Below are positions 40,501 to 52,500 of a stretch of DNA of 64,000 nt, one piece after another. Origin of the DNA: Magnolia sinica (lineage: Eukaryota > Streptophyta > Magnoliopsida > Magnoliales > Magnoliaceae). The translations under genes were made by a program, and so were the position numbers. The first letter of the stretch is position 1, and each line of letters opens with the position of its first letter. The DNA is taken from assembly GCF_029962835.1 (NCBI RefSeq), contig NC_080581.1:20474001-20538000 (forward strand), in the 5' to 3' direction. The notes beneath the pieces are model-generated. The model was not told the DNA's origin, did not search any database, and saw only the letters and a list, made by a program, of their open reading frames with translations.

Positions 40501-43500
40501 TGCAAGTTGACCAACAGAAATTAAATTGGAGGAGAGGTTAGGGACATGAAACACATCACGAAGTGTGAACTGGCAATGGGCAGAAGAAGAGAGTCAATGA
40601 TCTAACAGACTGAATGGGTAGTCTAGTGCGATCCGCAGTAGAAATATCTTAATTTCCGGTGTAGGGACGAATGTCGCGAAGATGGGATACAACACCAGTT
40701 ATATGATTGAAAGCACTCGAATAGAAGAACCATATAGAAGATGGGGATATACCTGACATACCAGTCGTAGAAAGGGCCTGCAAGATGTGCTGGAGCATCG
40801 CAGGAGTCAAAGGTGAGGAAAGACCTTTAGCAGAAATAGTAGATGCAGTATCACTAACAGAAGGCTTGGAAGAAATAGTGGTAGAAGTAGCAGAAAGAGC
40901 ACGACCACGGCCAAGACCACGACCACCACGTCCACAGCCGAAAGAAGATACATAGGCACGTGAACGGCAGTCCTGAATACCATGACCAGTCCATCGACAA
41001 TAAGCGCACCAATCTTTGCATTGAGCGACGGCATGACCCACCTTGTTGCAGCCACGACAAGTCAAAGGAGTGGAACCATGGTTTGGTGTAGTGGTGGACA
41101 CAGCAAGCACCAGATCAGATGATCCCGGAGTTGCAGAAGGAAGAGAGAGAGCTTTCAGTCGTTGTTTCTCAGCCAATAAATTATTAATAATCGAATTCAA
41201 TGAAAGAGTAGGGCTACGGTTCAAGAAAGCAGCCTGACAATGCTCAAATTCCGAATGTAGCTTCATAAGAAACTGTCGAACTTGCGCACTCTCACGCATA
41301 GTTTGGAATATCTTAAAGTCATGAGGAAAAGTTGGATCCATCATAGCCATCTCTATCCAAATTGTGACAATTTTGGAGTAAAATGATTGAATACTGTCGT
41401 CACCCTCAGTAAGGTTAACAAGATCTTGTTCTAGGCGATATAACTGAGCCGCATTACTCTGTTGATAAATTGTCTGGAGATGCTCCCACATTGCCTTAGC
41501 AGTGCAGTGAGGTGTCAGGCCAACAACAATAGACCGATCGACCGAATCGAGAATCCAGGTAATAATCCGTCCATTTTTCATTTCCCAATCATCTAATTTC
41601 TCAGCATCTGTGGAAGTGGGGATATTAACAGATCCATCAATTAGTCCCCACCAACCACGACCCTTAAGGAAGCTCTGAAAATGGATGGCCCATAGAGAGT
41701 AGTTGGTACCATCAAAACTACAACGTGGGGCCTCTGTACGGGACGAGTCCTTGTCCATAGATTTGAAGTAATGTAAACCACGGGAAGAGTCGTATCAGAA
41801 GGAGGTTTTGGATGTACCTTGAAGCAGAAGGATCACAGTAGGCAACAGAAGGAGATACCCAAGGGATTGTAGTTTCTGGATCTAGATCTGGCCCAATAGC
41901 AATAGCAACAGGGGTTGTTGGATCTGGCGCAATAGCAACAGCAACAAGGGTTGCAGTTTTTGGATCTGGTGCAATAGCAACAGGGTTAAGAGCAGAGGGG
42001 CGTGCGAAAGGGCTGAGGGAGCAGCAAGAGTGGTCGGACGACGCAGTAGGGGCGAGCGGACGAGCAGCAAGGGCAGTCGGACGTCGCAGGGGTGGTCGGA
42101 CGCAACAGTAGGGGTGGCCGGACGCAATAGAAACGGCCGGACTGGCTGTGTGACGCTGTAGGGGCAGTTGGATCTATTAGGAGGTGGTGCCGGTGACGAA
42201 GGGGGTGCCGGATTTAGATCAGTAGGGCTCTGATACCATGAAAACAGTGAAAACAGAGAGAAGCGAAGAGGTTTTCTGTATTTGAGACAACCCTAAGGGG
42301 TTGAATATATAAAGATTACAGTCATCTATACAAGGAAAATAATAAAATCGGAATCCTCTACCTATGGAAATGAACTATACAAGGTATACTAGCTATATAA
42401 GGTATACAAGGTATATGGCCTGTCTAACAAGGGAAACTATGGAATAGGAAAACAAAGGAAAAGAATCCTTAAGTAACCTTTATTTAGTACATATGACTTC
42501 AATGAAAATATGAAATGGATGATGGTCTGGGCTTCTCCAATTGTTGGCAAAGATTTCTCTAGTTAGCTCAAGCACGGATTCGCTAAGATGGTTGAAGGAT
42601 AAATCAGGGAAAATTTCAGTTAAATCGTTGTATCAATCTTTAACTGTGATTGGGGAAAATGTCGGGACTTCTTCGACGACATGTTTGGCAATACGACGCT
42701 CCATTGAAGGTTGCAATCTTCAGATGGCTAGTTGTAAGGAACAAGGTGTTAACTGTTGACAATCATCGCAAAAGAAATATGGTTCTTTCGAATGCTTGCC
42801 TTCTGTCTCCAAGATGCAGAATCAATGAATCACTTGTTCCTTCGCTGTCCCCATGCAAGGGAGCTTTGGATCCATTTCTTCCAGCTTTTTGGGGTACTTT
42901 GGGTGCTCCCGGGTATAATAGATACTTTTCTTCTTTCTTGGCATGGAGGGGGTATAGGGAAATAAGAGGAAATGGAGGCCGAGTTGTCTAGCGGGTCTTT
43001 AGTGATGCAGGACATGAAAATTAAATATGATATGCAAGATCTCAGGCTTTAGATTATACTAATTCAGAAACAATCACATAAAATTCCACATCCCACACAA
43101 AAGTTCAAACATTCAAGCAAGGGGAATCTGTGCGGGTCTAGGCCTACACAGGCTAGGGCTGAATTAGTAAAATTATGGACCAAACGATACTCAAAGGGAA
43201 GTAAAAATCATCCACACATGTACAACAATCAATCCCTAATCCAAGGGATTCACCAATTCCAATTCAGAGAACCCTAGGGTAAGAAAAGGGGCAAATAAAT
43301 TGAAAGTAAAGCAATCTAGAGTTAGGGTTAGGGAGAATAGGTATGAGAGGAGTAAAATATACGAAAATATGAACCCGGAGATGGTCCCCGTGCTCGAACA
43401 GCGGGCCAGGCTTGTCGCAGGTGCACAGGGGTCTGGTCACACGTGTGAGGGGGCGCCGAACGTGGAAAGCGCCTCCTTGGCTCTGGTCGGCTAGGGTAGG

Positions 43501-46500
43501 GCCTCAAAATGCCCAAGTTTCGTGTTGATCGGATGTGCGGTCTGTGCGTGGTGTTTCGCCGAAGTTTCGGCCCTACTGCAGGGCTAGAATTTGGAATTCT
43601 ACTGTAAAGATGAACTGTTGCAATAAAGGACGGATTTGAAGCGCGGATGGTGGTAGGAGGTGAAAAATAGAGATGGTAGAGGATGGGCGTGAATCGGGAC
43701 CGATGTGGTTTCGCACCACAGTAGTTAGCCCTTCGATGAAAGGAGGGCTTCGCACCCAATTGAATTTCCACAACTCGAGAACTCAAAGGAGTAGAAAAAC
43801 GCAGAATTTTTATTAAGCTTCAATGAGAAAAAAAAACCTACAAGGGGTGCCTATTTATAGGAAAACCGTATACCCAAAAACCCGCGCCATGTGTGCAACC
43901 TATTACTTGGCGATGAAGTAAACAAAAATAAAAACTAATCAAAGAAATCTAAACCGTCCATGATACTCTAAATAACATTAATAAACAAAACCTAAAATAT
44001 GAGATTAATCAGACTAGTGGGCCACGATCATGAGATCCCATGATGGGCTTTACTTGACTATCAGACTCACTCCAACGAACCAAAACTCCGTCTTCTAGTT
44101 AGGAGGCCCTCCCTGGACGTCATCATCAATCCAGATCGATGGTGGGGTCCTCCTTGCGTACGTGCGTAGGGGGGCGGCATGCGTGTGCGTGTGCGCGTGA
44201 TGTCTCCATCAACTCTCCCTGGCTTCGAAGATTTCGTCATTAGCGAAACAAAACTCTTGAACCGCTCCAAGATGTCGGGATCAAGTTTCTAAAGCTCCTC
44301 AGTGAGCCACGTGTTGTCTGAAGTTAGGCGTGACTTCCATTTAACCAGGTACTTCTGAAACCCACCGTCTGACGTTGAAACCATCTGATGGTCCAGAATA
44401 TCCTCTATTTCCTCTCTGGGTGTGTGAAGGTTAGGATGGGAGGTAGAGGCTGGGAAGAAAAGTCAAGAGGCCATGTATCAAGGGACAGATCTGGGGAATC
44501 AGGATGAATGGGTGAAGGGCCGAACAAAGTATCAGGAGTCCCCTGAAAAACAACTAGATCCTCCACATCGAATGTGGAACTAATTCCCATGGAAGGTGGA
44601 AGATCTACCACATACGCATTGAGACCGTTTCGTTTTATAATTTTGAAGGGTCCAGCGCCATGCGCGTGTAATTTACGAACGGCCTCTTGAGGATACCGCT
44701 CGGGCCTAATGCGGACCATCACAGAGTCCCCTACATTGAATTCCTTGAAACATTTATGTTGGTCTACAGAAAATTTGTAATGTTCATTACTAGTAGTGAT
44801 CTTGCTCCTGATTTCTTGATGCAATGAATGGATGTGATGCGCAAAAGACTCTGCAGACTCTGATGGCCTATGGGACAATGACATAGGGATGATCAATAGG
44901 CTTCTTAGGCTTGTAACCAGTAACGACTTCAAAAGGACTTAGACCTGTGGACCTATTGACAGAATTATTGAACGCAAACTCAGCTATGGGTAGTACGGCG
45001 TCCCATGTCCTGGTATGCTCCCCCACTAAACATCTGAGCAAACTCCTTACGCTCCTATTAACCACCTCAGTCTGATCATCGGTTTGAGGGTGGTAGGCAG
45101 AAGAAAATTGGAGCCTAGTATTCATCATGTGCCATAGTGTCTTCCAAAAGTAACTCATGAATCGCACGTCACGGTCAAACATTATGGTTTTTGGTAACCC
45201 ATGTAGTTTGACGACCTCACTAAAGAACAACTTGGCAACATGAGATGCATCAGATGTCTTAGAACAAGGAATGAAGTGGGCCATTTTAGAAAAACGGTCC
45301 ATGACAACAAATATGAAATCGTGTTTCCGAATAGTCTTGGGAAGTCCAAGCACGAAGTCCATACTAATGTCTTGCCAAGGGATGAATGGAACTGGTAAAG
45401 GTGTATATAATCCTGTATTTTGTTTCTTTTGCTTTGCCACTTGACACGTACGACACTGCCCTATGATTCTGGCCACGTCTCGCTTGAGGCTTGGCCAATG
45501 AAACCTATCCTCCACTAGGGCAATGGTCTTGTCATGACCGAAATGACTCGCAACCATTCCTGAATGTAACTCCTATACACAAAAAATCGTGGAGAGGTGC
45601 GTGGTATGCACAAGCAGTCACTCCTAAACAAATATCCGTTTAAAATCAAGTACTCACTGCTAGCTCTTGACGGACTCTCTAACAACGGCGCAGACACAAT
45701 GCCAAAATTTGGACACTTAGAATACTCTTCTTTGATGCGCTCGAGGCCCGTGACTTCGACACTCATGGAATTGAGTAATGCGATTCAACGACTTAACGCG
45801 TCGACAGACTTATTCTCTACACAGGTCTTGTGCTTAAGCACAAAAGTGTATTCTTGAAGGAATTGAACCCACTTGGCATGCCCTAGGGTTTAATTTCTTC
45901 TGAGAGTTAAGGTATCTCAAGGCCTTGTGATCTGAGAATAAGACGAATTCTTGCGGCAATAGGTAATGACACCAATGGCGCAGTGATTGCACTACCGCAT
46001 AGAACTCTTTGTCATAGGTGGAATATTTCTGCTTCGCCTCATTCAATTTCGCACTAAAAAGGCGACAGGATGCCCTTCCTAAGTACTCCTCCTATGTCGA
46101 CTCCAGACGCGTCACATGCGACTTCAAAAGCTTTTGAAAAATCCGGAAGTCGCGTGACTGGAGCTTCGGTCATCTTGACCTCTATTTTCTTGAAAGCTTT
46201 CGAGGTTGCCTTTGTCCATTGAAACTCTCATTTTTTTTAAAAATGCAATCCATGATGGGAGCCATAATGGAACTAAAACCTTGAATGAACCGCCTATAGA
46301 ATGTGGTTAAGCCGTGAAAGCTACGCACCTCATGAATATTGCGGGGTTCAGGCCAATTGACTATGGCCTTGACCTTTTCGGGATCCGCCGATACGCCGTC
46401 AGCTGACACAATAAAACCTAAGAAAATAACACTACTAGACAAAAACGCACACTTCTTTAGGTTGTTCCTTGGTCATGTTATAAATCAAGATATCATCGAA

Positions 46501-49500
46501 GTATACGACCAGGAACTTCCTCATGAAGGGCCTCAACACTTGGGTCATCACACACATGAAAGTGCTTGAGGCATTAGTTAACCCAAAAAGGCATAACTAG
46601 CCACTCGTATAGCCCATCCTTCGTCTTGAAAGCCGTCTTCCACTCATCACCAGGGCGTACACAGATTTGGTGATAACTACTTTTGAGGTCAATCTTTGAG
46701 AAGATGGTAGCATTGGCCATCATATCCAACATGTCATCAAGACGCAGTATAGGAAACCAATACTTGACTGTAATTTTGTTGATGTCCCTATTATCAACAC
46801 ACATCCTCCATGTGCTATCCTTCTTAGGTGTAAGAAGGGCGGGCATGGCACACGGGCTCGTGCTCTCTCAAATGAAACCCTTTTCTAGGAGTTCATTAAT
46901 CTGTCTTTTTAACTCAGCGTGCTCCTTTGGGTTCATTCTGTAATGTGGGAGGTTTGGTAGAGTCGCCCCAGAGATTAAATCAATAGCATGTTATATATCC
47001 CTCATAAGTGGAAGCTCATTCGGTAGATCATCAGGAAAGACCTCACGAAACTCATGCACTACCTGAACGGCCTCAGTGGGTAACTCTACACTAGCCTCTG
47101 GTACACTCCCTAGCCACAAGGGCGTATACTATCAAGTCCGCCTCTGTTTCTCGCTCAAAATCTTTGGCATTTAGAATATGGAGAGGTTTGGACTTGGACT
47201 TCGATTCCTTCAATTCTTTCGAGCCGCTCACACCACTCTGTGTGGTGGACTCTTTTCTGGTCGTGTTCTTGGGTGGCAGAGGATTTAGCTTGACCTTTTT
47301 GCCCTCAAACCAAAATGTACACACATTTGAATGACCAAATATGGTGACATCTCTGTCATAAAGTCACGGTCTGCCCAGAATGATATGGCCAACATCTATG
47401 TGAACAACATCGCACCAAAGTGTCTTTATATGATCCAAACTGAATAGGAACAAGACAACAGTGCAAGACTGGAATGGAGGTTTCATCAACCCAGGAGACT
47501 TTATAGGGTTGAGGATGGGCTTCCAGCTTTAAGCCCAAACGGCTCACAATATTAGTCGATGCCACGTTGGCACAACTACCACTATCCACGATCATCTTAT
47601 AGCTCTTTTCTCCACACTTTGTGTAAGTATAAAAGATCGTGTTATGACGCTAATTGTCAATATTCTTGGCTTGAGCAAAGGCGCAACGCACAACTGCGAG
47701 GGTCACAGACTCTTGCGCTCCCTCTTCATCATCACTAGGGGTTTCTATTGGCTCATATTCTTCCTCCTCACCATCACTCTCTAGGGGCACTACTACTTGC
47801 CCATTAATAAGGAATACTTTGGTGCCCTTTCTCGTGCCGCACTGGTGGGCAAAGTGACTAAACTCCTGACACCTAAAATACCTAGTTACCCCACTTCCAC
47901 GTGAACTAGACCCGGCAATTTCCTTACCCTTGTCATCCTTAGGCCTGAGTTGAAAACTGTTGGAAGGTTTGTTCTGGTACCCAGTGTGAGGTTTAACCCC
48001 TAAGGGGTTGGCCTTAGCACTAGAATCGCGAAAGTCAAATCGCCTTCCCACAGATGCCTTGAGGTATTACTCGACGTCTAACACTACGTGATACAACTGC
48101 TCAATAGTGTCTATATCTTTGGCGAGCAATTCTCTCCCAATGTCAGGATGGAGGCCCGTTTTAAAATGAGCAAGGGTGAGTACGAGGTCCTCATCAACCT
48201 CGCAACGGGTAAAGTACTCTTCGAACTTCTCAATTTAGTTAGCAACACTCATAGAACCCTGTCGAAGAGACTGCCACTCCTCAACCAACCGCAAGTGATA
48301 AGAGAAAGGGAGGTACTTCTCTTTAAGTGTTTCTTTCATTTCTCCCCAATGGACTATTGGGAGTTCCCTCGCTTTTTCTTTCTTTCGCTCTACCATTGCC
48401 CAAAACCTCTTTGCTTGGCCCACAAACTTCATCTTGGCGAACCGGACTTGTCGAGCATTCGACATGTCATACCACTCAAAATAGTGGTCCATATCCGCCA
48501 ACCAATCTAAAAAGGCTTTAGGGTCCAAGTGGTCATCAAACGTATGGGCATCTACTCTAAATCCCTTGAGGAGTTGTGTTTGGGTCATATTGGTCAAGAT
48601 GTCCCTCGCAGGGTGGGTGCACAGGTGCGCGCCCATAACCAACTCTTTGGCCGTCTCCATTCCTTGGTCTAACCTCCTGACCACCTGCCTGAGATTGGAC
48701 ATCTTCCCTAATGGTAGGGTTTGCCCCGAGTGAGGCCTCTAGTTGGGTAACGCGATCATTAAATTGGTCAAGGCGTTAATCTATGCGTTGTTTCAAGCAC
48801 TTACTCAAAGAATCAACTTGCTATGTTAACTTGTTCACTGATTCTTGCAGTTGCTCATTGTTTAGTATAGGGTGCAAACCAAAACCACGACCCGTACGTG
48901 TGGGCATACAACTACTAAATCTAAAGACCTACTACGACTATATGCACCTAGATAGGACTAAATGCTCCTACAGGACTCTATATGGAGAAAACGACACAAT
49001 ACTACTCAATTTCCAGCAACCTATCTACCCAAAAAAATCTGTCAACAGAAAATCCAACAGTGAGATATACGGATTTTCTGATAGTAGAAAATTCAGCAAC
49101 CTAAATCAGAAATTATGAACCTCTAAACAGCTCTATATGATGATTCTTGATGCATAATGAACACAAATAAACTAAACCCTAAACATGCAATGCATTCCCC
49201 TACAAGAACCCTAATATTTGATACCAAATTTGATACAGGACATGAAAATTAAATATGATATGCAAGATCTCAGGCTTTAGATTATACTAATTCAGAAACA
49301 ATCACATAAAATTCCACACCCCACATAAAAGTTCAAACATTCAAGCAAGGGGAATCTGTGCGGGTCCAGGCCTACATAGACTAGGGTTGGATCAGTAAAA
49401 TTATGGACCAAATGATACTCAAAGGGAAGTAAAAATCATCCACACATGCACAACAATCAGTCCCTAATCCAAGGGATTCACCAATTCCAATTCAAATAAC

Positions 49501-52500
49501 CTTAAGGTAAGAAAAGGGGCAAATAAATTGAAAGTAATGCAATCTAGGCTTAGGCTAAAGGATAATAGGCATGAGAGGAGTAAAATAGGCGAAAATTTGA
49601 ACTTGGAGATAGTCCCCGCGCTCGGACAGTGAGCTAAGCCTGTCGCACATGTGCAGGGGTTTGGCCGCACGTGCGAGGGGGCGCCGAACACGGGAAGCGC
49701 CTCCTTGGCTCTGGTCGGCTAGGGAAGGGCCTCAAAACCCCCAAGTTTCGTGTCGATCGGATGCGCGGTCTGTGCGTGGTGCTCCGCCGAAGTTTCAGCC
49801 CTCCTATAGGGCCAGAATCTGAAATTCTACTGTAAAGAGGAAAACTGTTGCAATAAAGGACGGATTTGAAGCGCGAATGGTGGTAGGAGATGAGAAATAG
49901 AGATGGTAGAGGATGGGGGCGAATCGGGATCGATGTGGCTTCGCACTACTGTAATTAGCCCTTCGATGAAAGGAGGGCTTCGCACCCAATTGGATTTCCA
50001 CAACTTGAGAACTTAGAAGAGTAGAAAAACAAAGAATTTTTATTAAGCTTCAATGAGAAAAAAAACCTACAAGGGATGCCTATTTATAGGAAAACCCTAT
50101 ATCGCAACCTATTACTTGGCGATGAAGTAAACAAAAATAAAAACTAATTAAAGAAATCTAAACCGTCCATGATACTCTAAATAACATTAATAAACAAAAC
50201 CTAAAATATGAAATTAATCAGACTAGTGGGCCACAATCATGAGATCCCATGATGTGCTTTACTTGACTATCGGGCCCACTCCAACGAACCAAAACTCCGT
50301 CTTCTAGGTAGGAGGTCCTCCCTGGACGTCGTCATCAATCTAGATCGACGGTGGGGTGCTCCTTCTCCTTGTGTACGTGCGTAGGGGGGCGGTGTACGTG
50401 TGCGTGTGATGTCCCCATCATTTGGGCTTTGTGGCTAGAAAGAAATTGCCGTTGTTTCAACAACAAGAGCAAGAAAGCGATATATGTTTTTAGGAGGGCT
50501 AAATCTTTGGTTATGGAGTGGGAGGCAGGGTCGAATAGGGTGATTCAATTGTCGTTGGGTCGGGAGTAATGCTTTGTGGGTTTTTCTTTTATTCTTTTGT
50601 ACATATTGGCTTTTTGCCTTTTAATGAAATTATCACCTTTCAAAAAAAAGAAAAGAAAAAGAGTTGTTTCTGAAAAAGGATGGGAAACTCATTTCATAGG
50701 TTTTAGAGCAGAAATGGAAAATGGAGGGGAGCTAGGGGTGGTCATGGTGAGGGTTCGACACAAAAAGGGTTCGAAGACCCCCTCGGTGGTGTCGGTTATG
50801 GTCGAAAACAAGTGATTCCCCTTGTGGGTGTAGAAGGAATTAAATGATGACGCTCTAGTGAGATGGAATGGAGTATGGCGAGCACAGAAGAATGGTGAAG
50901 GGTGAGATCAAGAGAAGGATACCAAGTTGCCTTCACCTCCTGAGGGTGATGATGGAGCACGGACCTAGTGTTCCAGCGGAGTTGCAATCCAAGAGAAGGG
51001 CGTGTGCAAGGAGCCCATTCGTCCTGAGGTGCCAGATGTCCAGGGAGACGATCGGTAGTCGACACGTGGCGGGAGCTATTCCGCGAGAGTACAAGAGGTT
51101 GGCTCCACCGCTCTGAGACTAGGTTCGGTAGTAGCTTCGAAGTCTAGGCCTGACTCGACTCTCACCCCGCCTTTCGTCTCACAACCTCATGCTATGCTTA
51201 CGTATGATTCCAGGGACGTGTTCGCATCAAGTAGACTCAGCTCTCCCCCAGGAGTCCAACCGAACAGAAGATGCCTGTTGCGGCTTACGCATGTAGAGAC
51301 GAGGGAGCAGAAATATTAGCTCAGCAGTGCATATTCGAGACACATGTTGCCTCGTGCAAGAAGGACATGTGGACTCTGGCTCGTGTGTTTGACTTAAGGA
51401 CCAGTTTGCGGAGCATGGATTCGGAACCCCATAGATTTGAAACCCTTGGATTTGGAATATTCCCATTATGTTTGGCACCCCAAATTCAAAATCCCCTCTA
51501 ATCCAATAGTAGCTATGCATAGTATATTTACAGGGGTTTGAATTTAATTACTAAATCAACTTTAATATCTCTAATTAGTGTATGTATGTAATGTTTGACA
51601 CAATGGTTGTAACAAGCCCTGAAATATATACTTTGCCAGAAAATGATGAAATTTCAAGTCTCAGATGGGCCACAAGTAGAAGATCACATCCAAGTGACTA
51701 ACCAACGATTTTTAACCATTGATTTACATGGACAATGTTTGGACAGCGCAGATCATCGTATTAAATTAATTATAGTGATGCAATTGATAATGTAATTGTT
51801 TTGGGATATCATCAGTGGCCCATGTGCCCAATAGATTAATAGTCTAGTGACACACATGTTACACATGCAACTCTTGGAAGGATTTTAGATGTAATCCAAG
51901 CTTTCACCGTGGATTTCAAAAACCCTCTTTGAGGGGATTTGAAACCCTCAATTACTTTATGATGCCAAACATACCAGGTGATTTGAAATCCTCAAAAATC
52001 CCCCTAAACCCCCCAAATACATGGTGCCAAATGACCCTTAAGGGTCTGATGTGACGAAGCCCTAAAGCCAAATCGATTGCGTCTGGTGAACTCGTGTGAC
52101 AGTTCAGGTGACTTTTCAGAGGGGAGTTTGAGATCTCCTCTCAGCTCGGTAAAGAGTTTTGGGGATTCAGACTCTTGAGTATTTGGAGGAGGAAGGACGA
52201 CTTCCCTGCAGCATCTTTCTGTTCGGATCCGTTCCAGCAGTGGATATAGACAGTCACATATCCTTGCGCACTCACAAATCGAGGGTGGACAGATCCTCAA
52301 CGGTAGTGAAAGAGCCTTCACATATGGGGAGGATGGGAGTTGACATGAGGATGTCCGATGGCTACTCGGTAGAAGATCTCCTGGACACGTCTTTAATAGT
52401 CACCCCTCTCTATGCCGAGATAGGTCGGGATCCCGCTGCCCGGGAGAATCCAAACCTTTCAGTCGTTAGGGTGGTAGATACAGTCAACAGCACTACGAGC

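Larger units (their letters stand above)
37457..42429 (-). mobile_element. Ty1/copia retrotransposon, two LTRs, broken coding region
   Basis: 191-bp LTRs at 37457-37647 and 42239-42429 begin TGAAAACAG and end TCTAACA. By eye they differ at 9 positions (about 5%). Perfect 5-bp duplication AGGGA on both sides (37452-37456, 42430-42434). PBS GGGCTCTGATACCA (42225-42238) beside the right LTR; polypurine tract GAGGGGGGA read on minus beside the left. Orientation is the same as the host gene. Confidence 0.95.
43003..50420 (-). mobile_element. Ty3/gypsy chromovirus Gy2, both LTRs, nested in L1-A
   Basis: LTRs 43003-44211 and 49231-50420, TGATGCAGGACATG ... CCATCA. Flanks TTTAG (42998-43002) and TTTGG (50421-50425) agree at 4 of 5 positions. 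The same family as Gy1: the domains, termini and LTR blocks are shared. A degenerate PBS (TGGTATCAAATATT on minus, 49215-49226) adjoins the right LTR. Confidence 0.93.
42510..50662 (+). mobile_element. 5'-truncated L1 LINE (L1-A), split by the Gy2 chromovirus
   Basis: Left part 42510-43002 encodes the ORF2 tail in shifting frames: [19 protein letters not shown], then [16 protein letters not shown] and SWHGGGIGK. Right part 50421-50662 continues it ([20 protein letters not shown] ... LGRE stop), then a 3' UTR with TTTTGTACATATTGG and AATGAAATTATCACC and an A-rich tail. The join across Gy2 restores the usual L1 order, so Gy2 landed in an existing LINE. The exact 5' end is unclear and I see no clean target duplication. 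Confidence 0.82.

Noticed and set aside
42430..50690. A target duplication for L1-A
   Set aside because: Only A-rich look-alikes (AAACAAAGGAAAAG / AAAGAAAAGAAAAAG) could be found, too weak to claim.
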